12,404 nt of DNA from Bacillota bacterium (GTDB lineage: Bacteria; Bacillota; Clostridia; Acetivibrionales; DTU013): contig JAEZMC010000115.1 in NCBI GenBank assembly GCA_023435805.1, positions 1 to 12,404 of the forward strand, given 5' to 3'. Position numbers and translations under genes: made by a program. Under the pieces are notes generated by a model. That model ran no database searches and was not told where the DNA came from. It was given only the letters and a program-made list of their open reading frames with translations. Every line of letters starts with the position of its first letter. The stretch's first letter is position 1. Of the stretch, positions 5,884 through 12,404 are shown piece by piece.

Positions 5884-7788
5884 ATGGATATCAAGGGAGC
5901 CGACAGCCTTTATATGGCCGCCCGCAAGGCGGGATTGAAGGAATACTCAAAAAACATATCAAATGGACAGTCAGGATATCTTCCATTTCTGGAAGGCGTT
6001 TTAAAAAACATTGAGATTATATACGAAGCAGACCTTGGAACAATAGACCTGCCCCTGAAAAAAATCGTCGGAACCTACACCTATGCAAGAAGCAGATCGT
6101 TTGCAGGAAATTTTATGCCGCTGCTCAAGCCGCGGAGCGAATTCGCACAGAAATGGATGAGCCTGTGCGCAGCACATATAAATGAAGGTATACGGGATCC
6201 GATCAAGGTTTATGAATATCTGAACTGGTTCTATGTAGTTGAAGGCAACAAACGGGTCAGCGTTCTCAAGTATTATGATGCCTATTCCATCCCCGGAAAG
6301 GTGTCCCGTCTGGTCCCCAAAAGAGATGAAAGCGATATCAATATATCCATATATTATGAATTTCTGGATTTTTATAAAAAAACCGGCATCAACCTGATCT
6401 GGTTTACCAGGAGAAATTCCTTCAACCAGCTGTTAAGCTACCTGGAAGGGTTCGTTCCGGACTTCAAGCTGGCGGGTATGGATAAATACAAATATTTCGC
6501 CAATTCCATATACCTTCCCTTCCGTAAGGTTTATCTGGACATGGGCGGGCAAAAACTGCCCATTACCACCGGAGACGCCTTTTTGGAATATGTCGCCGTA
6601 TATGGTATGCCCAACAGTATGGACGAGGACGCACTGAGGTACAGGTTATCCGGCTTCATCGTGGAGCTTGAGCAGTTGTCCGGCAATCAAACCATAGACA
6701 TTCAGACCATGCCGGTCGACACGGATGAAAACATCCTTACTACGCTGACTACGATCGTAAGGCCGAAGAAAACACTGAAGGTGGGTTTTGTTTATGCCAA
6801 GGATATAAAATCCTCCAGCTGGACCTATTCGCAGGAAATGGGCAGAAATCATGTGAACAATGTTTTCGGTGATTCCATCAGTACATCCTTTGTTGACAAT
6901 GTACCTGAGACGCCGGAAGCCTACGAGACACTCAAAAAGCTTGCGGAAGAAGGGAACGACGTAATATTTGTCACCAGCCCTGCTTATATCAATGCAACCT
7001 TGAAAGCCGCGCTGGAATTCCCGGAAACAAAATTTCTCAACTGCTCGGAAACCCATTCCTACAAGCATGTCAACACCTATTTTGGCCGCATATACGAACC
7101 CAGGTTCCTTGCCGGCGTTGCCGCCGGGGCCGTTACGAAATCCAATATCATCGGGTATGTAGGTACCAATCCCATTCCCGGCGTTATAAACGGAATCAAT
7201 TCCTTTGCACTGGGAGCCAGGTTGGTGAATCCCGCAGCCAGGGTAAAAGTGGCATGGCTCAACTGCTGGGACGACATGGTCGCCGCACAGAATGCAAGCA
7301 AGCTGCTGGTCGGGAAGGGAGCGGATGTGATATCCCATCATGATACGCTTTCCAACCGTGAATTTTCAAGGGAATTCGGCGTGTATTCCGTCCTCAGCGG
7401 TATCGGCGGGGATGGTGAGAACGAGTATATTGCTGCTCCCGTATGGAACTGGGGCGTTTTTTACGAAAAAATGCTTAGAAATTTGATTACCAGCAGGAAG
7501 TATTTCGGTCCCGGACAGAAGGTAATCAACTTCTGGTGGGGTATGGACTCCGGCATCGTGGATTTCTTCTATTCCAGAAGGCTGGTGCCCAGAGAGACAC
7601 AGAAGCTGTTGGATTTTCTTAAGAAAATGATTGTAAGCGGGATGTTCCATCCGTTTACCGGACCGATATACGGCCAGGACGGCATATTGAGGGTGATGCA
7701 GGACCAGCTTGCAACACGTGAACAGATTGTTGGAATGGACTGGTATGTGGATAGTGTTGAAAGCACGCTGCCCCCGGTTTGCGAATAG
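5884..7788 (+). CDS. Cytoplasmic ParB-like/BMP (PnrA/Med-type) fusion protein
   Basis: A 634-residue protein with two recognisable parts. Residues about 95-145 (IKVYEYLNWFYVVEGNKR, then IPGKV) have the pattern of the ParB/sulfiredoxin-like fold, with GNKR in place of the usual GxxR/GNHR. Residues about 298-600 are a BMP-family periplasmic-binding-protein fold (LKVGFVYAKDIKSSSW; IIGYVGTNPIPGVINGINSF; NPAARVKVAWLNCWDD; GADVISHHDTLS), related to PnrA/BmpA nucleoside-binding lipoproteins and to Bacillus Med. There is no signal peptide, lipobox or membrane span, so a cytoplasmic ligand sensor is more likely than a transporter subunit. Residues 1-95 and 150-295 are unassigned. ATG 5884 is chosen over ATG 5878 because a run of six Gs (5872-5877) lies six bases before it. 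It starts 16 nt after the GNAT gene. Confidence 0.78.
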   Translation: MDIKGADSLYMAARKAGLKEYSKNISNGQSGYLPFLEGVLKNIEIIYEADLGTIDLPLKKIVGTYTYARSRSFAGNFMPLLKPRSEFAQKWMSLCAAHINEGIRDPIKVYEYLNWFYVVEGNKRVSVLKYYDAYSIPGKVSRLVPKRDESDINISIYYEFLDFYKKTGINLIWFTRRNSFNQLLSYLEGFVPDFKLAGMDKYKYFANSIYLPFRKVYLDMGGQKLPITTGDAFLEYVAVYGMPNSMDEDALRYRLSGFIVELEQLSGNQTIDIQTMPVDTDENILTTLTTIVRPKKTLKVGFVYAKDIKSSSWTYSQEMGRNHVNNVFGDSISTSFVDNVPETPEAYETLKKLAEEGNDVIFVTSPAYINATLKAALEFPETKFLNCSETHSYKHVNTYFGRIYEPRFLAGVAAGAVTKSNIIGYVGTNPIPGVINGINSFALGARLVNPAARVKVAWLNCWDDMVAAQNASKLLVGKGADVISHHDTLSNREFSREFGVYSVLSGIGGDGENEYIAAPVWNWGVFYEKMLRNLITSRKYFGPGQKVINFWWGMDSGIVDFFYSRRLVPRETQKLLDFLKKMIVSGMFHPFTGPIYGQDGILRVMQDQLATREQIVGMDWYVDSVESTLPPVCE

Positions 7789-7836
7789 ACCGGGGACGCG
7801 CCCGTGCGGGTTGCCGATGAGCGTGCCGCCATCGGC
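7772..7836. terminator. Two GC-rich inverted repeats between convergent genes
   Basis: CCCCGGT (7772-7778) pairs with ACCGGGG (7789-7795) around the stop codon of the BMP gene. GCCGATG (7813-7819) pairs with CATCGGC (7830-7836) at the end of the phosphoesterase gene. Both stems have seven base pairs and 10-base loops. Neither is followed by a clear T-run on either strand, so they are only possible termination or mRNA-end-protecting structures. Confidence 0.35.
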
Positions 7837-8429
7837 TAAAAGCTGCAGTCAATGATGTGATAGCCATAGGCATTCACAATGGTGGTATTATTGTACGTCC
7901 GTGTCCTTTGGCTCATTCCGTAGTTCAAATGCTGATGGCCATGAAAAAAATAACGGGGCGAGTACTGGTCGATAAGATCCACAAAGCATTCAAACCCCTT
8001 GTGCGCGATGTCATCGCCGTCACCGAGGCCAAAAGCGGGTGCATGGGTCAACAGTATGTCGAACCCATTATTTCTTTTAATGGGCCATTTTAGTTTTCTG
8101 ACCCTTCTTTCCATCTGCTTTTCAGTATACTGAAATTCCTGGTTGTTATAATTCATACAGCCGCCAAGGCCGATTATCCGTATCCCGTTATGGACTACCA
8201 GCCTGCCGTCCACAGAAACGCAACCCTCAGGCGGATTTTTCAAGTATCTTTTGTTGTGGTTGCCCGGTACATAAAACAGAGGCACATGAATCATTGTTAC
8301 AAGAAACGAAAGATATTCAGCCTTTAAATCCCCGCATGATAAGACAAGCTCGATATCCTTGAAGCGTTCGTGGTCAAAATAATCCCATATATAGGGCTCT
8401 TCCCGGTCAGAAACAAGTAAAATTTTCAT
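7836..8429 (-). CDS. Metallophosphoesterase (calcineurin-like), DxH-lacking subfamily
   Basis: A 197-residue, single-domain protein of the calcineurin-like phosphoesterase superfamily. Visible motifs in order: VSD (6-8), SCGDL (31-35), PGNHN (55-59), LTHAP (127-131) and HGHQH (163-167), which together supply most ligands of the di-metal site. The first motif is unusual: the normal D-x-H reads D8-R9-E10, so the metal ligand histidine is missing. GNH is followed by N rather than D or E. The HGHQH motif is intact, so activity is still plausible. Substrate is unknown. ATG 8429 is chosen because GGTGA (about 8437-8441) precedes it and because its promoter (8478-8506) would lie inside any longer reading frame. 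It is monocistronic, convergent with the BMP gene and divergent from asnS. Confidence 0.83.
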   Translation of the reverse strand: MKILLVSDREEPYIWDYFDHERFKDIELVLSCGDLKAEYLSFLVTMIHVPLFYVPGNHNKRYLKNPPEGCVSVDGRLVVHNGIRIIGLGGCMNYNNQEFQYTEKQMERRVRKLKWPIKRNNGFDILLTHAPAFGLGDGDDIAHKGFECFVDLIDQYSPRYFFHGHQHLNYGMSQRTRTYNNTTIVNAYGYHIIDCSF

Positions 8430-8477
8430 GAGTAAGTCACCATATCCGTCTCGTAGTAAAAGTAAGGTTTGTCTTTT

Positions 8478-8506
8478 ATTATACGTTATTCGACTGTTTA
8501 AAACAA
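8478..8506 (-). promoter_or_regulatory. Sigma-A-type promoter of the metallophosphoesterase gene
   Basis: On the minus strand, TTGTTT (8501-8506), a 17-base spacer and a perfect TATAAT (8478-8483). Transcription would start near 8471, about 42 nt before the ATG at 8429. Confidence 0.65.
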
Positions 8507-8557
8507 CAAAAACGGCCAAATTCCTGCTTGACGAGCAGCAACGTACAGCCTTCATCG

Positions 8558-8581
8558 TTCACCATCGGATTCACCATCGGG
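8558..8581. repeat. Tandem 12-bp repeat
   Basis: TTCACCATCGGA (8558-8569) is followed directly by TTCACCATCGGG (8570-8581), two copies differing at the last base. The preceding TTCATCG (8551-8557) may be a partial degenerate copy. It lies upstream of the phosphoesterase promoter. Confidence 0.7.
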
Positions 8582-8724
8582 GCAGAGGACCGGTAAACGC
8601 AGTCTTCACGATATCAGACAAACATTTCTTGGAGTCGTATTAATGTTTTATAGACTGGCAGGCTGCTTTTTCCATTCGGTATAAACCGGATATGATAGGA
8701 TTTGAAATTACAGGAAATAATGAA

Positions 8725-8753
8725 TGGTGATGTGCTCCTTATCGTGGTATAAT
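8725..8753 (+). promoter_or_regulatory. Possible promoter of asnS
   Basis: A perfect TATAAT (8748-8753) lies 17 bases after TGGTGA (8725-8730), a poor -35. The start near 8760 would give a leader of about 48 nt, too short for a T-box. Confidence 0.45.
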
Positions 8754-8807
8754 TCATATAAGTACTTTTTGAGAAGCCTATTTATACATCAAGGGAGGAA
8801 GATTGAA

Positions 8808-10199
8808 GTGACGGTAAGCGTAAAGCAGCTATACAGGGAGTCCGGTAAATATTTTAGCAAACAGATTGAAATCGCAGGATGGGTAAGAACCATAAGAGAT
8901 TCCAAAACCTTCGGCTTTATAGAGGTAAATGACGGTTCATTTTTTAAGAATCTTCAAATTGTATTTGATGAGGGTGTATTGGAAAACTTCAAAGAAATTG
9001 CAAAGCTGCCCCAGGGTTCATCCATCAAAGCCCGGGGAGAGCTGGTGGCGACACCCGATGCGAAGCAGCCCTTCGAACTCAGAGCTACCGCAATTGAAGT
9101 GGAAGGCTTATGTACTTCGGATTATCCCCTTCAGAAAAAACGTCATTCATTTGAGTTTCTCCGCACCATTGCTCATCTGAGGCCGAGAACAAATACCTTC
9201 TCTGCCGTTTTCAGGCTGAGGAGTGCGGCATCCTATGCAATTCACAGCTTTTTCCAGGAGAAAGGCTTTATATATGTTCAGACTCCGATCATTACCGGAA
9301 GTGACTGTGAGGGTGCTGGTGAAATGTTCAGGGTGACAACGCTTGATCCGGATAAGCTGCCCAGAGACGATCAGGGTGGTGTTGATTATTCGGAAGACTT
9401 TTTCGGAAGACAGACCAGCCTCACCGTCAGCGGCCAGCTTACCGGCGAGACCTATTGCATGGCATTCGGCAAAATATATACCTTCGGTCCTACCTTCAGG
9501 GCTGAAAATTCCAATACGGCCAGGCATGCTTCGGAATTCTGGATGATTGAACCGGAGATCGCCTTCGCCGGCTTGCAGGAGGATATGGCACTGGCTGAAG
9601 AAATGATGAAATACCTGATCAACTATTGCCTTGAAAATGTCCCCGAGGAAATGGAATTTTTCAATAGTTTTGTAGACAATACACTGCTTGATCGCTTGCA
9701 CAATGTGGTAAATTCAGATTTTGGGCATGTTACGTATACGGAAGCGGTAGAACTTCTGGAAAAGGAGAATTCAAGCTTCGAATATCCTGTAAAGTGGGGG
9801 AGCGACCTTCAGACAGAGCATGAACGGTATCTGACGGAAAAAATCTTCAAGAGGCCGGTTTTCGTGACAGATTATCCGAAGGATATCAAAGCATTTTACA
9901 TGAGGCTGAACGACGACGGAAAAACCGTTGCAGCCATGGATCTGCTGGTTCCGGGAGTCGGAGAAATTATTGGAGGCAGTCAGAGGGAAGAACGTTATGA
10001 TCTGCTGACAAAAAGAATGGATGAGCTGGGACTGGAACAGGAAGATTATAAATGGTACCTGGATTTGAGAAAATATGGCGGCACAAAACACGCCGGTTTT
10101 GGACTCGGCTTTGAAAGAGCCGTGATGTATCTAAGCGGGATGGCAAATATAAGGGATGTCATTCCCTTCCCAAGAACGCCTAAGTCTGCGGATTTTTAA
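8808..10199 (+). CDS. asnS: Asparagine--tRNA ligase
   Basis: Class IIb aminoacyl-tRNA synthetase that charges tRNA-Asn with asparagine in the cytoplasm. The 463-residue length matches bacterial AsnS. An N-terminal OB-fold anticodon-binding domain covers about residues 17-105 (IEIAGWVRTIRDSKTFGFIE). The catalytic domain carries motif 1 (EKGFIYVQTPIITGSDCEGA, 151-170), motif 2 (FRAENSNTARHASEFWMIEP, 230-249) and motif 3 (GLGFERAVMYLSG, about residue 430). The SDCEGAGEMF segment and ENSNTARH favour asparagine rather than aspartate specificity. The start is GTG 8808, with SD GGGAGGA (8793-8799) eight bases upstream. The frame remains open to an ATG at 8724, but this would place the promoter within the coding sequence. 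The Asp23 gene follows 29 nt downstream. Confidence 0.95.
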   Translation: MTVSVKQLYRESGKYFSKQIEIAGWVRTIRDSKTFGFIEVNDGSFFKNLQIVFDEGVLENFKEIAKLPQGSSIKARGELVATPDAKQPFELRATAIEVEGLCTSDYPLQKKRHSFEFLRTIAHLRPRTNTFSAVFRLRSAASYAIHSFFQEKGFIYVQTPIITGSDCEGAGEMFRVTTLDPDKLPRDDQGGVDYSEDFFGRQTSLTVSGQLTGETYCMAFGKIYTFGPTFRAENSNTARHASEFWMIEPEIAFAGLQEDMALAEEMMKYLINYCLENVPEEMEFFNSFVDNTLLDRLHNVVNSDFGHVTYTEAVELLEKENSSFEYPVKWGSDLQTEHERYLTEKIFKRPVFVTDYPKDIKAFYMRLNDDGKTVAAMDLLVPGVGEIIGGSQREERYDLLTKRMDELGLEQEDYKWYLDLRKYGGTKHAGFGLGFERAVMYLSGMANIRDVIPFPRTPKSADF

Positions 10200-10228
10200 A
10201 ATGATATAAAATACAGGGAGGTAGTATG

Positions 10229-10633
10229 ATGAGCGAAATAATGAATCAACAGCCGAGAGTGGATAAGATCAAAATATCCGAAGAAGTTGTAGCAACCATC
10301 GCAGGTATCGCGGCATCAGAAATCGAAAGCCTTGCATCAATGAGCGGGGGCCTTGTTGATGGGATTGCAGGGATGCTGGGCAGGAAAAATCTCGGAAAAG
10401 GAATCAAAGTGGAAATAAAAGACAACAGCGTAAGCATTGACCTCTCCATCGTTATGCAATACGGCTGCAAAATGCATGAGGTCGCTCGTGAAATACAGAC
10501 CAGAGTGCGTGACGCCGTTGAAAATATGACGGGTATGGAGGTTGTTTCCGTAGATGTCAACGTACTTGGCGTCAGCGTCGACAGGGGAGCTGGGAAGATC
10601 GAAGTGGTGGACGAGCTTCCGCGTCAGGCCTGA
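10229..10633 (+). CDS. Asp23/Gls24 family envelope stress protein
   Basis: A 134-residue protein of the Asp23/Gls24 family (also DUF322), small alpha/beta proteins common in Firmicutes. Staphylococcal Asp23 sits under the membrane and affects cell-envelope homeostasis. The family pattern is clear: an N-terminal ISEEVVATIAGIAASEIESL (16-35), a glycine-rich middle (40-58), then VEIKDNSVSIDLSIVMQYG (61-79) and a C-terminal VENMTGMEVVSVDVNVLGV (97-115). There is no membrane anchor; staphylococcal Asp23 depends on AmaP, which is not visible here. The start is ATG 10229, because SD GGGAGGT (10216-10222) is six bases away, whereas ATG 10226 is only three. It lies 29 nt after asnS and 23 nt before a UPF0104 membrane protein, suggesting co-transcription. 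Confidence 0.9.
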   Translation: MSEIMNQQPRVDKIKISEEVVATIAGIAASEIESLASMSGGLVDGIAGMLGRKNLGKGIKVEIKDNSVSIDLSIVMQYGCKMHEVAREIQTRVRDAVENMTGMEVVSVDVNVLGVSVDRGAGKIEVVDELPRQA

Positions 10634-10656
10634 CCGGTAATAGGGGAACGTATTAT

Positions 10657-11679
10657 TTGATGATGAAAAAAAGACTGATTAAACTGCTGATTGTACTTTC
10701 ATCAGCATTACTGCTCACGATTCTGATTTTATTTACAAACAGCTTTGATGAACTGATCCATTTGATAAACAGTGCAAAATGGTACTGGCTGGCCGCCGGC
10801 TTTGCATGTATGGTTATGTACTGGGTGCTGGATGCGGTCCTGCTGCATACCATAACCGTCAACATGCTGGAAAGGCAGCCATTAAGGGATTCTATCCGTG
10901 TTACCATGATCGGGCAGTTTTTCAATGCGATAACACCACTGTCGGGGGCAGGTCAGCCGGTGCAGGTCTATGTCATGGTAAAGAACGGCATCAAACCCGG
11001 CCATGCGGCATCCGTAGTCATTGTTAAAACAGTGCTGCACCAGTTGGTTATTGTTGTGTATTCCGTTGCGGCCTATATTTTCAGGGGCGGCTTGTTTGCC
11101 GCCCGCATACCGCAGTTTTATTACTTCTTTATATTGGGATTGCTGGTCAACACCGCCTTTCTGTTTTTCTACCTTCTTTTCCTTTACAACCGGCAAGCAG
11201 CCAGAAAAGTGCTTATGATGGTCTTCAAGCTTCTAAGGAAGCTAAGGTTTGTAAAAAAGGCGGATGCGATGGAAAAGAAAATCGATTCTGAACTGACGAG
11301 CTTCAGTGAGGGGGCGGCGATACTCAATGGAAGCCGCCGGACGCTTTTATATCTGATCCTTGTGCAAATATTGCAATTCACCTTTATTTTTGCGATACCG
11401 TATTTCATACAGCTGGCTGTGGAACCTCAAAGGGTTGCACTGCTGAACATCCTGGCGGCACAGTCGATGATCACGCTGATTTCGCTGCTGGTACCAACAC
11501 CCGGTGCGACGGGCGGGGTTGAAGGACTCAGCTACTTATTCTACGGATTATTTTTTACAAAAAGCTTTATCATACCGGTCATACTGATTTATAGACTATT
11601 GACCTATTATGCGTCTGTTATCTTCGGAGGGCTTTTTGCCCTTACAGCGCCGGAAAAACCATTGAAAGAAGTAACCTGA
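10657..11679 (+). CDS. LPG_synthase_TM / UPF0104 flippase-like membrane protein
   Basis: A 340-residue protein with about eight membrane spans belonging to the family of the transmembrane half of MprF (lysylphosphatidylglycerol synthase) and of AglD/YbhN-type proteins. Family signatures are visible: GQFFNAITPLSGAGQPVQVY in the first half, an amphipathic cytoplasmic segment rich in Lys/Arg (LLRKLRFVKKADAMEKK) and PTPGATGGVEGLS in the second half. The soluble LPG synthase domain of MprF is absent, so lipid flipping or transport is possible but aminoacylation is not. TTG 10657 is nine bases from SD GGGGA (10643-10647); ATG 10660 and ATG 10663 are further from it and would shorten the protein by one or two residues. 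It lies 23 nt after the Asp23 gene, probably the last gene of that unit. Confidence 0.85.
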   Translation: MMMKKRLIKLLIVLSSALLLTILILFTNSFDELIHLINSAKWYWLAAGFACMVMYWVLDAVLLHTITVNMLERQPLRDSIRVTMIGQFFNAITPLSGAGQPVQVYVMVKNGIKPGHAASVVIVKTVLHQLVIVVYSVAAYIFRGGLFAARIPQFYYFFILGLLVNTAFLFFYLLFLYNRQAARKVLMMVFKLLRKLRFVKKADAMEKKIDSELTSFSEGAAILNGSRRTLLYLILVQILQFTFIFAIPYFIQLAVEPQRVALLNILAAQSMITLISLLVPTPGATGGVEGLSYLFYGLFFTKSFIIPVILIYRLLTYYASVIFGGLFALTAPEKPLKEVT

Positions 11680-11702
11680 CAAAACTGCACTTCAATTTTT
11701 TT
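11668..11702 (+). terminator. Weak intrinsic terminator after the UPF0104 gene
   Basis: GAAGT (11668-11672) can pair with ACTTC (11689-11693), followed by AA and a run of seven Ts (11696-11702). The stem is short and AT-rich with a 16-base loop, so this is a marginal call supported mainly by the T-run and the new promoter downstream. Confidence 0.35.
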
Positions 11703-11719
11703 ATCTTTCCGAAAATGAT

Positions 11720-11748
11720 TAGACATTATTACAATAACTTCGTATTAT
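11720..11748 (+). promoter_or_regulatory. Sigma-A-type promoter of the PspC-domain operon
   Basis: TAGACA (11720-11725), a 17-base spacer and TATTAT (11743-11748); both hexamers match the consensus at five of six positions. Transcription would start near 11755, about 70 nt before the ATG at 11825. Confidence 0.65.
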
Positions 11749-11824
11749 CAAGTGTAAACATTTTAATGAGAGCATGTTCATCGTGGATGCAACATGTCAA
11801 ACATGGATAAAAGGGGTAATGGAA

Positions 11825-12319
11825 ATGGAAAGATTACATCGTTCCAAAAGAAACAAAGTAATATTGGGCGTGTGCGGCGGTTTGGCAGAGTATTTCAGGA
11901 TAGACCCTACACTGGTAAGAATCCTGTGCATACTGATTGCGATTCCGGGTCCTGGTATATTAATGTATCTGGTAGCAGCGCTGATCATGCCTGAAGACCG
12001 TGATTTTACGGCGCGTGAGGAGCAATGGAGAAGCAGTACCGGTACCTATACGGGCGACTATTCCGGTAAAACCGCTGACACTGGAAATGAGGCGGATACC
12101 GGCTTTGATACCGGGTTCAACAGTGATGCCGATGAATGGGATCGACCTTCGAAATACCATTCCGAGAAAAACAGACTGGTCTTCGGCGCCATACTGGTAG
12201 GTCTTGGTATATTGTTCCTGGGCAAGCAAATCATGCCTGCACTGTTTGATTTAAAATACTTGGTGCCGCTGCTGTTGATCGGTATTGGCGGAATCATTGT
12301 ATTCAAGGGGAGGAAGTAA
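11825..12319 (+). CDS. PspC-domain membrane protein
   Basis: A 164-residue protein. Residues about 3-58 are a PspC domain (RSKRNKVILGVCGGLAEYF, then DPTLVRILCILIAI and the span ending in MYLVAALIMP). PspC domains occur in envelope-stress sensors in many bacteria. A polar, Gly/Asp/Thr-rich linker follows (about 60-115), then two hydrophobic segments (about 118-135 and 145-160), which resemble the LiaI/LiaF-type short transmembrane domains. The start is ATG 11825, with AAGGGG (11811-11816) eight bases upstream; ATG 11819 is too close to the SD. A longer open frame to 11774 is likely not used. It leads a probable operon with a second small membrane protein 4 nt downstream, and its own promoter lies at 11720-11748. 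Likely role: envelope-stress response, inferred from the family. Confidence 0.88.
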   Translation: MERLHRSKRNKVILGVCGGLAEYFRIDPTLVRILCILIAIPGPGILMYLVAALIMPEDRDFTAREEQWRSSTGTYTGDYSGKTADTGNEADTGFDTGFNSDADEWDRPSKYHSEKNRLVFGAILVGLGILFLGKQIMPALFDLKYLVPLLLIGIGGIIVFKGRK

Positions 12320-12323
12320 CAAC

Positions 12324-12404
12324 ATGCGTTATAATGGAAAAGGCCTAGGTTTGGGTATTTTCCTGCTGACACTGGGTATTCTGTGGCTGCTGTCTATGGC
12401 CAAA
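12324..12404 (+). CDS. Small membrane protein, LiaI/LiaF-type N-terminus (cut by right edge)
   Basis: ATG 12324 is preceded by a strong SD (GGGGAGGAAG, 12307-12316) that lies within the end of the upstream PspC gene. The first 27 codons, still open at the edge, give a short basic start followed by a hydrophobic segment (GLGLGIFLLTLGILWLLSM). This fits the start of a LiaI/LiaF-like transmembrane region, which often follows PspC genes, but the fragment is too short for certainty. Its start lies 4 nt after the PspC gene stop, so the two are almost certainly co-transcribed. Confidence 0.72.
   Translation, partial: MRYNGKGLGLGIFLLTLGILWLLSMAK

Larger units (their letters stand above)
8430..8807. 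other. Intergenic region between phosphoesterase gene and asnS
   Basis: This 378-nt stretch holds the phosphoesterase promoter (8478-8506), a two-copy tandem 12-mer (8558-8581) and a weak asnS promoter (8725-8753). Short open frames cross it on both strands (for example 8428-8643 plus), but none has an SD. No T-box anti-terminator consensus (AGGGTGGNACCGCG) is present before asnS. The stretch 8582-8720 shows nothing I can name. Confidence 0.6.

Noticed and set aside
6646..7341. Minus-strand open frame of 231 codons
   Set aside because: It is antisense to the BMP-domain region, has no SD and a cysteine/histidine-rich composition typical of shadow frames.
8428..8643. Small plus-strand gene opposite the phosphoesterase promoter
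   Set aside because: It has no SD, and its sequence is explained by promoter and repeat DNA on the other strand.
8760..8807. T-box leader before asnS
   Set aside because: The leader after the likely -10 is under 50 nt and there is no T-box sequence or anti-terminator upstream.
9147..9701. Minus-strand open frame of 184 codons
   Set aside because: It is antisense to asnS and shows no family resemblance or SD.
1..12404. Defence island, prophage or CRISPR array
   Set aside because: No recombinase, nuclease-helicase, transposase or regularly spaced repeats are visible; nearly all of the DNA is accounted for by ordinary chromosomal genes.

Overview
The window looks like chromosomal DNA of an endospore-forming, low-to-mid GC Firmicute, most likely a clostridium. 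The signs are a Spo0E-like phosphatase, strong purine-rich Shine-Dalgarno (SD) sequences, TTG and GTG starts on several genes, ECF-type S components without a dedicated ATPase, an Asp23/Gls24 protein, and a PspC-type envelope protein. I see no phage, transposon, CRISPR, rRNA or tRNA. Genus is not decided by what I can read.

Layout. (1) 1-164, minus: the 5' end of a cysteine-rich protein that runs off the left edge. It diverges from a Spo0E-like gene (459-644, plus). Each has a recognisable sigma-A-type promoter in the roughly 295-nt spacer, which also carries short AT-rich repeats. (2) 623-1423, minus, and 1557-2144, plus: two divergent membrane proteins of the ECF transporter S-component type. 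The minus-strand gene overlaps the end of the Spo0E gene tail to tail. (3) 2157-7788, plus: a probable transcription unit that starts at a good promoter and has a leader of about 120 nt. It encodes a SEC-C zinc-motif protein, NADP-type isocitrate dehydrogenase (icd), a multi-pass membrane protein with a C-terminal PDZ domain (MinJ-like), a PAT/YncA-type GNAT acetyltransferase, and a 634-residue fusion of a ParB-like domain with a BMP (PnrA/Med-type) ligand-binding domain. (4) 7836-8429, minus: a metallophosphoesterase convergent with the previous unit, with its own promoter. (5) 8808-11679, plus: asnS, an Asp23/Gls24 protein and a flippase-like LPG_synthase_TM (UPF0104) membrane protein. (6) 11825 to the right edge, plus: a PspC-domain protein and the start of a second small membrane protein, under their own promoter.

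How the genes relate. Most of the window is housekeeping or envelope-related: 2-oxoglutarate and NADPH supply (icd), Asn-tRNA charging (asnS), vitamin-type uptake (S components), and envelope or division proteins (PDZ protein, Asp23, UPF0104, PspC). Spo0E-like proteins feed the sporulation phosphorelay. No obvious defence island or secondary-metabolite cluster is present. The least ordinary items are the cytoplasmic ParB-like/BMP fusion, the HExxH motif beside the PDZ domain of the MinJ-like protein, the unexplained structured leader before the SEC-C gene, and the repeat-containing leader of the Spo0E gene.
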